Positions 11,982 to 24,946 of a stretch of DNA of 64,000 bases are shown piece by piece. Location of the stretch: the NCBI GenBank assembly GCA_050084985.1, contig JBITNC010000001.1, positions 199,392,001 through 199,456,000 on the forward strand, read 5' to 3'. This DNA comes from Nageia nagi. Its lineage: Eukaryota > Pinophyta. Under the pieces are notes generated by a model, which had not been told where the DNA came from, did not search any database, and saw only the letters and a program-made list of their open reading frames with translations. Position 1 is the stretch's first letter, and each line of letters opens with the position of its first letter. The translations under genes and the position numbers were made by a program.

Positions 11982-12833
11982 ATGATGGTTAATTCAAAAC
12001 ATATTGATAAGATTAAGTTTTCCCTTGATCATAAGAAAGTTATTGTTGATAAGATTGGGCTTGAATCACATTTTTATAAGCTTGATTCATAATATTTTGA
12101 GAACCCATTTATTGTAAGTTTCTTTGTGTTAGATTTGGATTTTATTAGTTTGATTGATGGGAAGGATTAAATTGGACAACATTAGAAACTTATGTTGATA
12201 GATATTGATTTAGATATAGGATCTCTAACGGTTTACAATTATGATATAGCTCTAAACCATGTGATATATTTTAATTTTGATTGGATGAAGCTAAGTTTTG
12301 TACAACTGAAGTAATTGCACTACAATGTCTAGCTTATTAAGCATGATGATATGATATAGATCAAAGGTTATTATTGATAGGTTGTGCATTTGATATCACT
12401 TGAAGGATATTTGTTGATGTAAAAGATGTAGGTAGGGATTTTTGTGAAACCATTTGTTGCATTTATTTATTTGAAAATTGAGTTGTTGGAATAATTGGTG
12501 ATGTAGTGATAAATGATAGTTGTGTATCATGATATTATAGAACAAAGTGATGAATCATGTATTGAAGCTACTAAGTTGGTGGCATAATTTAAATTTAGTA
12601 TTGTTAAAGATAAAAGCATGAAAAAAACATAGCCAAATTTTATTTAACCATTTGATAATTCATGAATTTGTTCCCAACATCTTGATGAATATTTTGAAAT
12701 ACCATATGAGGTTTGAATTTACTAGCAAATTGATGATCAAGAGGTCTAGTGAAATGATGATAATGATGAGATGGTGTTGGAGAATAAGGATTTTTGTGGA
12801 GTGGTTGGTCTAGATGGAAGGGGTTTATATTGT
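11982..12833 (+). pseudogene. Possible decayed reading frame, unknown protein
   Basis: Starting at ATGATGGTTAAT, one plus frame can be followed for about 280 codons to GLDGRGLYCY. It has acidic, protein-like segments (FVLDLDFISLIDGKD, LIDIDLDIGSLTVYNYDIAL). About 22 stops interrupt it, mostly TAA or TAG where Gln would be plausible. That number is close to what chance gives in such AT-rich DNA, so the call rests only on the look of the peptide. I do not recognise a family and assign no function. It may belong to an old mobile element. Confidence 0.25.
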
Positions 12834-15800
12834 TATTAATATTTATCTTTTTATTTGGATATAGTTATGGCTACCATGTTTACATATGGTTCCCTATCAA
12901 ACCTTCTAGGATATATAAGCTTTTAAAGCTAATGTGTGAAAGTAAAGAACAACATATTGATAGATAAAGACAAGAGTGCACTATACAAAATAAATTAAGC
13001 ATATAAACACCAAGCCTATAACATTGTTATAATCTTGTTTAGTGTATGCAAAGGTTAACCCAAACATCTTTGATGATAATAAAGAAATCCTATATACTCA
13101 AAAACCAAATGGTGATAAAGATAAAAATGGTGCTTATCTTACTTTAATTGTTTCTTGTTTGATTGGATTTTACTCTTGATTAATGATGATTTCTTTTATG
13201 ATCAATTTACCTCTTATTATTCTTCTTATAGATGTATTTAGTCAAATGTTTTTGGTTCAAGGCTTAATCTCTAGGGCTATGAATCATTTAAAGAAGGGCT
13301 AATCCCACCTTGGCAATGACCTCCAAGTTTTGATGAGACTATGGGAATGAATTCTACATATCCTGGTTGAAACCTAGGCTAATATGATTAAGATTAAATG
13401 ATAAAATTTGAATGAAAGTGTAACTATATGTATGCAATACTAAAACCTTAATAAGTATATAAGGAACACCCACCTTAGGTATGATGAGTTTTTACTAGTG
13501 CAAGGATAGCAAAGCCTATAAATGCACACAACAACAACTTTAAGCTAGAGAATACAAGGATAGTAATATTTACTTATGTTACCAATTGCAACTCCCATCC
13601 AAGAAGTTTTTTATAGAATCAAAAATATTTTTTATAGGATATGATTCTAATAGACCATCACAAGTATAGTTAGTAGTGCCAACTATCTAGATGGTCAAAT
13701 AACCAACCAACTAGTCATAATGGAACCTAAATAAAAAATTTAAAATATGTTAAGAAAATGTTAAAAATTATGGATCTTATAATAAGGATAAAAATGTGTA
13801 TAGGGAAACCTAACAAAGGAATTTTAACACCTAATATGTATGTTAAAAGTATGATAAATTGTGTAAAAGATAAGATCTTCCCTTAACAAACCAATTATAG
13901 AATTGGTTGGATGATTAGGAATGATTAAATTAATAAGGATTAATCTACAAAATTGATTGTTCTAATTAAACTTAATTAGAAACTAACAGTGATTGAGATG
14001 TCCAAATTTATAGGCCTAATTTTTATCAAGATAATCATAAAACATTATAAAACATGACAAAAATTAGCACTTGAACATGATATAAATAACAAGGAGAAGG
14101 ATAAAAATATTAAGACACTATAATAAGGAAAATATTAGAAAAAAATCCTCAAAACTTTTTGATGCTTCAAGGACCAAGGGATCTCATTATATCACCATTT
14201 TGTGCACCCCTAGAATCTTTTTATAGCAAAATAAGACCTAAATATACATTACATATTATAATGCTAGAGTTTATCTTATTGTTATATGTTTCTATTTGCA
14301 TGGATATCTAAGAAGAACCTTCCAAAATAAATAATATTAATGGGGAACTTCCACCTCCAAATCCTTAGAACCTTTAAAGCAATCTAATGGGTATAAAACC
14401 TAGCTCAAATATTTGGTAAGCCTCCTAATATGTAATTAAATGGATAATAGAAGGATAATACATGACTAAATGGCATGTGATATGCTTGTGCTATGTTAAA
14501 TGATGTATGATGTTAAGAAATAATGTGATATATAATGATAATATTATGATAAATGATAAATATTATTAAAATCCTAAACTAATTTAAGATCTAGCATGAA
14601 CCTAGCCTAGCTATGATGCTACACATAAACAATAATGCAAGAATACTAAAATATGTCATACCAAAAGATATGGGTGCTCTCAATAGCTCTAAACACTCAA
14701 ATATACTTACAAAAGCCTTGAAACATGAAATATGCTAGCAAATAACAATGATATGACAAGATTATACCTCTAATACCCTATAAGATGGTGATAGAATCTT
14801 CATATACCTAGGTTTCCACCCAAAATCATCATAAAAAGTATGTTCTTATCCACAACATTTTGGGTATTATTAAAAATATTGGTTGCTCAAAAGGGAATGA
14901 TCAGGATTCAAAATTGCTATGGTTTCAAAAGAGGGAAAAGTTCCCTTTTTATAATTTTTTATCTCTAATTGATCTAATGGTTAGGGTTGAAAAACTAATT
15001 GCTCAATTGATTGGGTAATCAACAAGTCAATCAAGACTAGTTGTAATTTTGACCATGTTGTTATATTTTGGTCAATGTCCATGCTATTGTTCAAGTTGAC
15101 ATGTATTCTCAAGATATGCATTTTAAAGGTGTATATAGATTCTTCTAGGTTATTATAGTTATATATTATAGTAGCAATATGTTATAGCCCTTATGAGGTT
15201 GCAACTCCATTTTGAGTCATTACTAAAATAAGTGAGCATATTTCATAGTGGGTTTTACCCCACATTAGGGTATTACCACTATAAATATTTATATCCCATT
15301 TTGTTTGAATATTTTACAAATAGTTCTATTTGTTTTTAGGAATTAGTAGTAATTACATTGAGATTCAATATATTATTCAATTCTAAAATTTATAATTATG
15401 AGAATAGTCATAGTTTGGATATTAATTACATCACAATGTGATTGAATATGATCCTTATAGATCATGTTTCAAACCTAAGGTATGTGGTTCCAAAGATCAA
15501 GAGGGAGTACAAGAAACAAATAATTGGGAAATCCATGAGTTCTCTTCCTTTTCATGTTGTACAGATTATTCCATTTATTTCTTCTAAAATTTTTTTGTTT
15601 TGATTTCCCTCTTAGTAGATGCAATTATTACCTACTATCCTTCAACCTCTCATATAGATACTTATCATAATAGATCTTATATTGGGGTATTAAGTAATAA
15701 AATGAGGGTTCCCATCCCATGAATTCATCCAAAAGTTAACTTTAGATCTATTATTTAAAATCCAAAAATATTTGGTTTTATTCAACTTCTCTCCCTAATT

Positions 15801-16436
15801 TAAAATCATAAAAATGGGTAAATCCCAAGGAATAAAGGCTATATATATATGTATGTATGTATGTATGTATATGTATATGTATATATATTCTAATAGTCTT
15901 TCTATTGCATATTCGTAACTCATAATATGTAATGAAAGCATAGAATAATTTATTAACCAACATAAATAAATTTTAGCAACTAAAGCATAGTTATTAATAG
16001 TTGATATCATTTATCATAAAACACCCACCATTTTGGAAATAAAAACCTTGTCTCAACCTTTTAAATCCTATTTACTATCCATAATATGTCCATGCTATAA
16101 AATGGATTGACAAAATTGATATAAATCATGAAGGACTAATCCAAGGAAACTAATAAGAAATATGACAATAACAAAAATGGATTATAGTGCTTCCTTTACC
16201 AATGTAAGTCTTCCCCTTAAGGAGAGATATCTATTATTCCATTGCTTCAATTAGTTATTTATTTTTCCATAAATAATTATCAACCTTTTTTAATAATTAT
16301 ATTCAATAGTGGGATCCCCAAAGTTGAATAATGATTTCTATTTTCTCTAATATGTAATTAATAAATAATATTTTAATGGAAGAGTGGGAATATTAGTGTA
16401 TTATCCCACAAGAATAATATTATTATATACATATAT
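12834..16436. other. Unassigned DNA, possible LTR material at 15480-16436
   Basis: No coding similarity was found on either strand. From 16436 downwards the minus strand leaves copia B integrase and runs into sequence that could be an LTR: it begins near TGTGGGATAATACACTAATA (minus, about 16410) and has a TATATATATAGCC promoter-like string near 15840. No second copy exists in the window to prove it. The copia B reverse transcriptase expected here is absent. Confidence 0.3.
15841..15889. repeat. (TA)/(TATG) compound microsatellite
   Basis: TA units pass into five or more GTAT units and back to TA. Two overlapping minus-strand frames across it are repeat artefacts. Confidence 0.9.
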
Positions 16437-16728
16437 GTTTTTTCTAACTTTCCCTTTTAGTTATCCATATCCTCCCCCTTCATCATAAATCATATCCCTT
16501 GAAATCATGATCTTGTTATTATTTGGATTGTAAAGCCTAAAGGATTTATTACTTTCAAAGTATACATTTAAGATGTAAGGTTCACTCTTTAAATTATTTT
16601 CTTCCTTTTTTGGTAACTAATATGAACATAGGCCAAACAATAACAAAAATTAATGTGAATGATATTTTTTTCTATATCATGCTTGATGAAGAGTCAACTT
16701 GTTAAGAGTACTTGTTAGATTATGTAGA
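16437..16728 (-). pseudogene. pol: copia B integrase, distal part
   Basis: The minus strand gives LTSTLNKLTLHQA, LFGLCSY (family FGC.AY), PKKEENNLKSEPYILNVYFE, SNKSFRLYNPNNNKIMISRD and MIYDEGG. This is the C-terminal part of a copia integrase, where relatives read K.RKLD.+S..CIF+GY...SK.YRLYNP...K+..SRDV.FDE. It is the continuation of the integrase that breaks off at 25695. Confidence 0.85.
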
Positions 16729-17470
16729 TGATAAAATGAAACCCTAATTATGGTTAATGGTATTGCTAATATATATCTACTTATTATGGATATAATATGG
16801 ATCATATTTCCTATCATAACAAACAAATAAGATATGCAATATGATCATAACTTGGAATGATAAATGATTAAATGAATGACTTTAACCTATGAGATAAAGG
16901 ATTATATAAGTGTACTTGTTACTTACCTGGTCAATGAATATATTCATATTGAATCTTTCTTAATATGGGATCTTATATCCTTGATTTCAAAGTGATATGG
17001 TGCATGTAACCTAACATTGGAATTTCTAGTAGCCAAGGTGCTAGGGCTCCTAAGGATGTAGGTATCAAGGTTTGGAGTCAATATCAATCAAGACTCTTCT
17101 AGGAATATTGTGAAGTATGGATAACAAATAGATCTCAAGTATAACAAATCCAATATCAATAGGTGGTGTCTAAATACATTGAAAATTTTATGAGAGATAT
17201 GCACAATCCTATCAAGATAAAATATTATAGTCATCCCATGCATATGTTTCTCTATTTATAGGCGCAATAAGTTACCTAAAAGCACCATTGAATCTAGGGG
17301 TGATGCTCATTTTCCATTGAATAAAATAAATAGAAACATGCATAATACATAGCTTAAGTGGTCCTTTATTGATAATAACATGTAAAATAATACTACATTG
17401 ATCATAAGGTCCTAAGGTTCATATGAAAACTAGTTTGGTCCCAAAAAGTATGTCAAATTAGGTGTCAAAA
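16729..17470 (-). repeat. 3' LTR of gag-PMD element
   Basis: Direct copy of 24947-25694. Shared landmarks are TATATATCTACTTAT, AACTTGGAATGATAAATGAT, CCTAAGGATGTAGGT, GAAGTATGGATAACAAATAG, GAGAGATATGCACA, TTTATTGATAATAACATGTAA and AAAACTAGTTTG. Minus-strand ends are TTTTGACACC (decayed TG start) and CATTTTATCA. Confidence 0.9.
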
Positions 17471-17481
17471 TTACCCCATTT
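17471..17481 (-). promoter_or_regulatory. Polypurine tract of gag-PMD element
   Basis: The minus strand reads AAATGGGGTAA directly before the 3' LTR start. Confidence 0.55.
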
Positions 17482-17817
17482 GCAAATTTTAATGAAATAA
17501 AATAAAATTAATATTGTAAAATAAATAGAGAATAAAAATAATACTTCCTTTAATCTAGTACATATTTGAATTGGTAATTTATTTGGTGATGTATTATGCC
17601 CCCTCTTTGCATTGATTATCATGGAAGTGGTGAACATTAAGAATCAAATGCAAAGAACCTATGAGAAAATAAATATACCTTCAAAAGATCATAATAGAAA
17701 TATATATATATTATAGAAAAAACATATTGAGAAGAAAACATAAAATGAATATAATATCATAGGATATTTCATTATCCACATATTTTGCATTGATAAAAAA
17801 TATCATTAATGAAAGAA

Positions 17818-17884
<67 letters not shown>

Positions 17885-19391
17885 ATCATAACAACAAAGA
17901 TTGTAATAGTTATAACTCATATTAAAATGGGAAATATTGGGCCCAACATATGAATATAAGGACATCATAAGAATGAATCAACAATTCTCAAATAGTAATG
18001 GTGATGATTAATTGGAACCCAAAAAACAAATATGATCATAAGTGATACTTTATGCAACTAAAAGTAACAAAATGAATCCTCACTATGAACTTATCATTAC
18101 GAGTACCCTTTCCCTAGGTACCATAAAGGGTCATAAATACTTCACTATGAAATTTACTATTATGAGTACCCTTTACCCTAGATACCATGGGGAATTCATG
18201 TGATCATGAGAATATATTGAATTATATTAGCATGAGAAAAAGAACATAAAAACTTCACAATAAAGTTATCATTATGGGTATCCTTTGCTCTAGATACCAT
18301 GGGGAAATCATGTGAGCATGATAATTTTGAAATCATGTTAACATGATAAAAATATAATAAAATTATGTTTAACTATACCCCCTAACTAGTAAAGGATATG
18401 ATCATAAAATGCTTTTGAATTTTGAAATCATATGAGCATGAGAACATGTGAACATAGTGTATTTTGAAATCATGTGATCATAAGAATATGTGATCCTAAG
18501 AACTTGTAAAATATATAATATCATGTGAATATGAGAATTTTAATAATTATTTAAATCATAGAAACTTATATGAGAATGAAAAGATAAAATCAGAGAATTC
18601 CCTTTGAGGTTCATGAGGACATTCTCCTAGGTCTTTTCTTATGTAAATATGCCTTTAAATAATTCTTTCCCCTAGCACTAGCATTGAGATACATTTGCAA
18701 CCTTAGGATACTTTTTTGATCTACCATTATCCTCTAATTGTCAAATCATAAAATTGTGACCTTTCATATGATTGAGCATGGGAATTCTAAAATATTTCAT
18801 ACCGTGCACCTTTACCTAATAATGCTAGCATTATTGGTAGTGTTATCACTTTTGAGGCTTTATCACTTGATTAAAATTCTATGTTTAGTGTCTTGTTATA
18901 ATTTTGGAGATATCATGCTACTAATCTTTGATGAAATGACATTACATTATATCTAAAATATATGGTTATCTTGATAAATATGTCCTATTTTGGTTTAAAA
19001 TAGGTTGGATTTGGTTTCATTTGGAATTTTAATTCTTGGATACCATGGTTTGAGATATATGAGTTTATTTAATATAGAAGATTTGTTTGAGAGGTTTCTT
19101 GAGTGTTCATTAGATATATTCCATGTATTTTCTTGATTAGGAGGCATGGATGGCAAGAGTACTTAGTAATATGGTCATCAAGCCTATGTATTATGATTGA
19201 ATTCATATTCATCTCATATGTTAAGATTTTTAGGCCCTAATATTGTTTATCATAGCTTATTTCCTAGTGAAACTCAAGTTTGTGTAAAAAAATTCCTTTT
19301 GGATGATATATGTATATGCTAATTTTATTAAAAACCCTAGGTCATTTTTATTTCTATTCTTAAATTCCTTTATTTTGTATAAATTTATTTT
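17482..19391. other. Non-coding interior of gag-PMD element
   Basis: No coding similarity was seen. Between 18060 and 18560 short phrases (CATGTGATCATGAGAA-like, ACCATGGGGAA, TACCCTTTACCCTAGATACC) recur at irregular spacing, suggesting degenerate repeats. It also holds the microsatellite at 17824. Confidence 0.4.
17824..17881. repeat. (TA)n microsatellite
   Basis: About 29 TA units without interruption. The minus-strand frame rich in Ile-Tyr is its translation and not a gene. Confidence 0.98.
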
Positions 19392-21605
19392 CCACCATGC
19401 ATTTTGTGTAGAAAATGGACCATGAGTTTCATCACCTTGTTCTCAAGGATGATCAATACTAGCAATGGGACACATACTTCCCAATGCTAATGCTAGAAGC
19501 ATAACAAGTGCATCTTCTTATATGTGTAGAAATGATCAAATATCACTTTTATTTATACAAGTAATATTACAAAATAAAATTTTTGAATATAAAAATGTGC
19601 ATACTTACCTATTTATATTTTATATTGGAAATCTTGATCTCATATTGTTACTCTAGAATCATATATCAAGAGATAGGAAACCATTAGGACCCAGTTTGAG
19701 TAATTGAGATTGGATGACCTTGGGTTACTTAAAAGTGTAGGAGTTGGATATATTCTTGAGGCACCATATGTACAAATAGATAATAATATGGTGAAAACTT
19801 TGTTTGGGTAGTAATCTAAGAGGAAAAATACATTTCACCTTCCTACAAGTGAGACCATAGTGATATTAGAGGATATACATCATATTTTGAGGGTTCATGT
19901 GAAGGGGACCTTGGTACATATGAGGGGTAATATTACAATTATTAGCATTGAAAATAATGATAAGTGGTTCATAGGTTTTGAATGATTATCATATAAATAA
20001 GGAGGGATCTTTTCTTCATAAAGAAATCCAATGGAGGTATTTAAAGAAAATATACTTGAGGTTGATTACAATTGCATGCATTGATAGTATTATTTATCCT
20101 GATAAGAACCATGAAGTGTTCCTTTATGTTATGATCCATATGGTGAAGAAGATGGTTAAGAGGCATAAATATGCTTGGTCCCCTTGTATACTTTCTTAGA
20201 TCTATCATGGTTTATAACACTTCATTTCTATGATGAATAATGATAGGAGAGTGGCTCATATATATATTATTTAGTGTTGGGTATATGATCATATAGTAGT
20301 ATTCCATCCATTTGAGTTTCCTATAGATGTGATGGATGATGATATTCCCAATTGGTATTAATGGGATATCTAGTGGAGAGTATCATATGTATATACTACC
20401 ATGAATTTTAATAACTAAAGGTTATTTACTAGTTGGTTCTAGGTGAGGTGTTGTATAGTCTATATTGGTAATTGGAATGGGATGATAGTTCTTATGAGAT
20501 TAGTTAGGAATGGACTCATTATTATTCTAAATAATGAAGCAATTCATTGATCCATATAGGTCAAACCATGTGATAATACAATTTTCTCATGGTAAGGCAT
20601 TCCTCCTACTTGTTATCCTATGGTTTGAGTGTGTGTGAGATGTGTATTGAACCTTTATGATTTTGAAGTAGTACAATGTTGGACCATGAATTGGTCCCTT
20701 GTATAAGATGATGGTTTAGTAGATAATTATTATGAGGACATGATAATGGAGAATACAAATGTATATATTGAATGGTGGTAAGCACATCAACCACTTCCAC
20801 TTAGTTTGTATGCAAATAAGGGTATTGAGGGAGATGTCAAGAGAGAGGATGAGGAAGAATATGATAAGGGTATCATGGATAGTGGGGAATATGAGGATAT
20901 GGGTATGGAGAATGAGAAGGATGATGGTCATGAGGATTCCCCTAGTGTGAAGCCTATAGGTATCTCAATGGAGGATGAATAGGGTGTGAAGATCTTGGCA
21001 AGTATCACATTCACTACTCCTAATAGGCATGATGATGATCTTTGTAAGTACCTTCCTACAAAATGTTATCTTTTTCAAAACATATACATGCATTTTATTT
21101 CTTATAACTAACATTTATGATCTTTTTGTATTTTTTTGTAGCTAAGTTGAAAGAAAAAGTGGACTTGTATGAAGAACTAATTGAAAACAAGAAGGATTTG
21201 AGTGCACATAAAGAATAATTGGACAAGTTAAAAGAAATCATGAGAAGTAGAGATGAAGCAATTAAGGCCAAAAATAAGGAACTTGTAGCAAAGGGTGAGG
21301 AGTTGATCAATGTAAAAGAATAACTTGAAGTGCAAAACAAGGTCACTCATAAAATTATAAATATATTATATGAAATTTAAAAGAATAACATGGTTGGTGT
21401 ACTTCATGGGGTACAAAAATATGAATTAGAGAATCAAATATTGTTTCTATGCAATCAATATCTAGAGAACTAAATATATGTACTTAAGTAAGAAATAGGC
21501 GCAAAATACCCAAGCATGTTTATATCTAGGTCTAGGTACACCACAGGAAAGAGGAAGGTGCATAGTGAGAAGAGTGTTTATGGTGATGACAAGAGCAACT
21601 AGATA
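19392..21605 (+). pseudogene. Plant mobile domain (PMD) protein gene, decayed, antisense in the element
   Basis: The plus strand shows a PMD (aminotransferase-like, PF10536 type) domain: FHLPTSETIVILEDIHHILR near 19838, the family signature TFHLP.GE.TVTLEDV..LL. Then come IYPDKNHEVFLYVMIHMVKK and YAWSPCILS.IYHGLYHF (family Y.WGSA.LA.LY..L), and VYDHIVVFHPFEFP (family W..EH....P). A spliced-looking intron follows (21044-21140), then a coiled-coil tail: KEKVDLYEELIENKKDLSAH, SRDEAIKAKNKELVAKGEEL. The tail ends in a basic Ser-rich segment near 21600. Several stops sit at likely Gln positions (HKE*LDK, NVKE*LEV), so it is no longer intact. PMD proteins occur in Mutator-like and gypsy-type transposons and in host genes such as MAIN/MAIL. 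Their biochemical role is not established. Start and exon limits upstream of 19800 are uncertain. Confidence 0.7.
21044..21140 (+). other. Probable intron in the PMD gene
   Basis: The sequence passes from an exon ending GATGATGATCTTT into GTAAGTACC and ends in a T-rich tract with TTTTTTGTAG before CTAAGTTGAAAG, where the coiled-coil frame opens. Consensus sites lie on the plus strand, that is antisense to the retroelement's own transcription, where they would not remove anything from its genomic RNA. Confidence 0.6.
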
Positions 21606-22249
21606 TATGCATTTTGTAACTTTTAGAGCCATAATGATATACATGATACTTTGATGTTTTATGGACTTGAAAATTGCTTTATGTGCATGTTTATATTTTT
21701 CAATATATGCATATGTTTTCAATATTTTTATGTAATTTTTGCTATTTTTGTATTAAACAAATGTATAATTTATATTAAAAAAAAAAAAGATGCATGCACC
21801 CCAACATGACAATATGAAGATGAATCTAAAGGCATGGACTAAGACACACAATGCACCCTTTTGTATAAATTAAATGCAAAATGAAATTTATATGATAATT
21901 TATAGATTTTTGTGTATGAACATTTATTTTTGAATGAAATGAATAAAAACATTTGATATGTTCAATGATGTAGAATCACCCTTAGCAATTTTTAGATGAG
22001 AAAATCCCAAATGACTAGTGTTAGCACTATTGGAAGTATTGATGCTAGGATGCATATACTACAAACACTAATTTTTTATTTTTTATTTATTTCAAACATA
22101 AAACTAAAAAATAACAAAATAAAATAATCCAAATAAAATTTATAAGTATAATATCTATAAGGAATTGTACCTATTTTGTGTGTTCTTTGAAATCCTTCCA
22201 TGAAATGGATTGACCTATTAAGAGATTTTACTTTAACAAACTAAGAAAA

Positions 22250-24810
22250 ATAATTATTGTAGATCCCCAAATTCATGTTGTGATCATGTTAAGGTCCATA
22301 AATATTTTCTTTTGATTCCTTTGGAGGAGGAAATGAGATCTTACCAATATCCAACAAGTATTGGATCTTATTATTTAATTGTAGGTAATGCTTGGTTAGA
22401 TGACCTCTTTATCTGTGATAGTTGTAGAGATTCTCATATCAAATATTAGGAACGAAATTTGGATCTTTTATTGGAGGAATGGGTAAAAAAAAAGCTTATT
22501 CTTGACTAGGAGATTCAATACTTCATCAATTTCATCATAGATAGTAGTGAATGTTCTTGCTTCTTTCTCATGTTGTTTACTTAATGGTTTTGTTTACATT
22601 TGTCATAATGAAAGGATTGGATTGATGTTATTCATTCCATATCTTAAGTGGATGCTTAGTTTTATTTTCACTTTGAAATTATCCACAAATTATTATAAAC
22701 CTTTCTTTTTCTATAACATTATGAATAAAAGTGTGTAATTATAACTTGTAATAATCAAAACATAGTACCTTGTATTTTTGTTATAAAATATTAGATGAAT
22801 ATTTCAAGCCTATGCTAATCATAAATGATAATCTTGTTAGTTATGTTCTTTCAATACTTAATTAAATTTTCAATTATTTATCCTTCTCTTTACTTGAGTT
22901 GAATCAGCTTAGAAAATGGAGTATCCTTGGGAATATATATCTTGAAAGCTTTAATGAATAACTTTTGAGTTGTGGGATATTTTTGTTAGGAATATTATTG
23001 AACCATTTAATAATGTTTTCCTTTAGTGTGAGAGGAAATAAATTATCATGTAAATCCTTATCCAAAGTGATAACTAAAATTGCATCTTCATAAATAGGGA
23101 TATGCAAGCTTGGACCTTCATGGCCTTCATATTTGGTAAACTTCAAACTTTTCTGTGTATCTACTACAATTGCTCTTATTTTGTGATAAAATGGATTTCT
23201 ATGTTCTCCTTTTTGAAGTATATTATTTTTTAAATCTATATATTCATTAAATTACTAGACAATTGCATTCATTTGTGAATTGGGAACATGTTAATTTTTT
23301 GGAACAACTTCATGCTATTGCACATCCCTTTCTAGAGTATATATATTTGGAAATATCCTTCCTTAATATTTTTATCTTTTACTATCTTATATATGATAAT
23401 TGTAAAAAATAATCTAAATCCATAAGTGATAACTTTATAAATTCTTTATTATCATGTCTACTAAGTATGGAAGTCTTGAGATCATTTTCTTCTTTTGATC
23501 ATTCGAGGAATGGTTTCAATGCTATATTAATACAATGATGGAAGTATGCTTTCCATTCTTCTTACATGTCTATCTCATAATCACAATCTACCAAAAAATG
23601 TCCCTTATATTTTTTAGATAATATCTTTTTATTTTCATCATGATATTGATGTATATTTCTTGTAAATGATTGAAAATATTGTACCTTTTCATTAAGTGAT
23701 AGTTGGTCATAATAACAACTTGATTAACCACTAAGGAATTTATGCTTGATTTTATTATCTTTATTTATCTAGTGAGGAAATGGTTCCAAATATTGAAAAA
23801 ATATTTTCTTAAGTTATTTATACTTTTCTTCAACTTTGATACCAACATCATCTTGGAAATAAATTTCTTCATTCTCTCCTATACTTAGAACTTCCTGGGC
23901 ATAGATGTAAACCTATTTTTATTGGAGTGAATCACCTAAGGTTAGTGGAGCACTAGTGCTAATGCTCAGAAGCACTTTTTATTCTATTGGTATGGATTCT
24001 ACTTTTGATGAATTTTATTGAGTTACTACCTCAACTATGACCTCATCTTCATTTGGAATCATGATGTTAACATTGCAAGTAATGTCGATTATGGATGCAT
24101 TAAAGTTTAAAGGTTGTATTATTGAATAAGTCTTAATTTCTTACAAGGATATGCTCTTATGAATATTATATGTCAATTTTATAACATTTTAAATGTTGTG
24201 TCTTCAAATCTAATGCATATGTGATTCATTATAGGTCATTCTTTGCTTTATGACTTCTTTATTCTCTTGGGAATTAATAATGTAAGCTCTTTTTGACACT
24301 AATATATTTTTAAGGAATTTGATGATGGTATATTTTTCCTTTTGAACCACATATTTCAATATATCATATTTTTAACTAATAACCTTCAAAATATCTTCTT
24401 GATTTGGTGATGGAGTTTTATCCATCCCTATTTCATTTATTCCATCTAACTTATTATCGCTTTGGGTATCATATTCTACCATTGCAATAGAAGATTTTAC
24501 AATGCTTGTATCTTTAATTGAGAAAGAATCCTAAGTATTATTTTATCTCTTATTGTTTTAAAGCCTTCATCTTGGTATTCTTCATCAATTTGAACTCCTT
24601 GATTCATCATTCTCTTGGGAGACTCTTTTGTGGAACTTTTTGCATCTAATATACCTTGATTATTAATCCCTTATGAGGAACTATCAATTTGATTAGGTAT
24701 TTCTTGTTAATTATTAAGTTACAACCTTACACTCTTTCTTTTTAGAGAAACTTTATGTTTCTTCCTCTATTTATAATGTTAATATATTCACCAAATACAT
24801 TTGCAATTTC
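22250..24810 (-). pseudogene. gag: Long gypsy-type gag of the gag-PMD element, decayed
   Basis: On the minus strand a long degenerate frame starts near 24810. An acidic N-terminal extension of several hundred residues leads through IGENEEIYFQDDVGIKVEEK and YKGHFLVDCDYEID. A retrotransposon-gag domain follows at 23146-22904: KFTKYEGHEGPSLHIPIYED, ITLDKDLHDNLFPLTLKENI, IKWFNNIP (family P.FEKYDG...P..H...Y, then LF..SL.G.A..WF..L). Near 22430-22270 a zinc-knuckle-type segment reads YNYHR*RGHLTKHYLQLNNK with IQYLLDIG after it. Relatives have C.YH...GH.TE.C..LK..IQ.LID.G, so the knuckle cysteines are now Tyr. Stops mostly replace Gln. The long N-terminal extension is larger than in typical gypsy Gag. 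Confidence 0.7.
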
Positions 24811-24946
24811 TTTACCAAAAGCATTGTGAGGAATAAGAATAATAAAAGGAATTTTTCTCAATAATTGTAATATTTTAAAATAATTTTAACAAACCCTAAT
24901 TTGAATATTTGTAAAATTAAAGGATTTGGGTTCACTAATACATAAA

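Noticed and set aside
15778-16010. Ile/Tyr/His-rich minus frames
   Set aside because: They read through a TA/TATG microsatellite.
17711-17968. 85-codon minus frame with a long Ile-Tyr run
   Set aside because: It is the translation of a (TA)n microsatellite.
21095-21346. 83-codon minus frame
   Set aside because: It is the shadow of the plus-strand coiled-coil segment of the PMD gene, whose heptad-like Lys/Glu pattern is the meaningful reading.
21777-21788. A-run after the PMD gene as proof of a processed retrocopy
   Set aside because: The gene still has a consensus intron, and no flanking direct repeats were found around such a unit.
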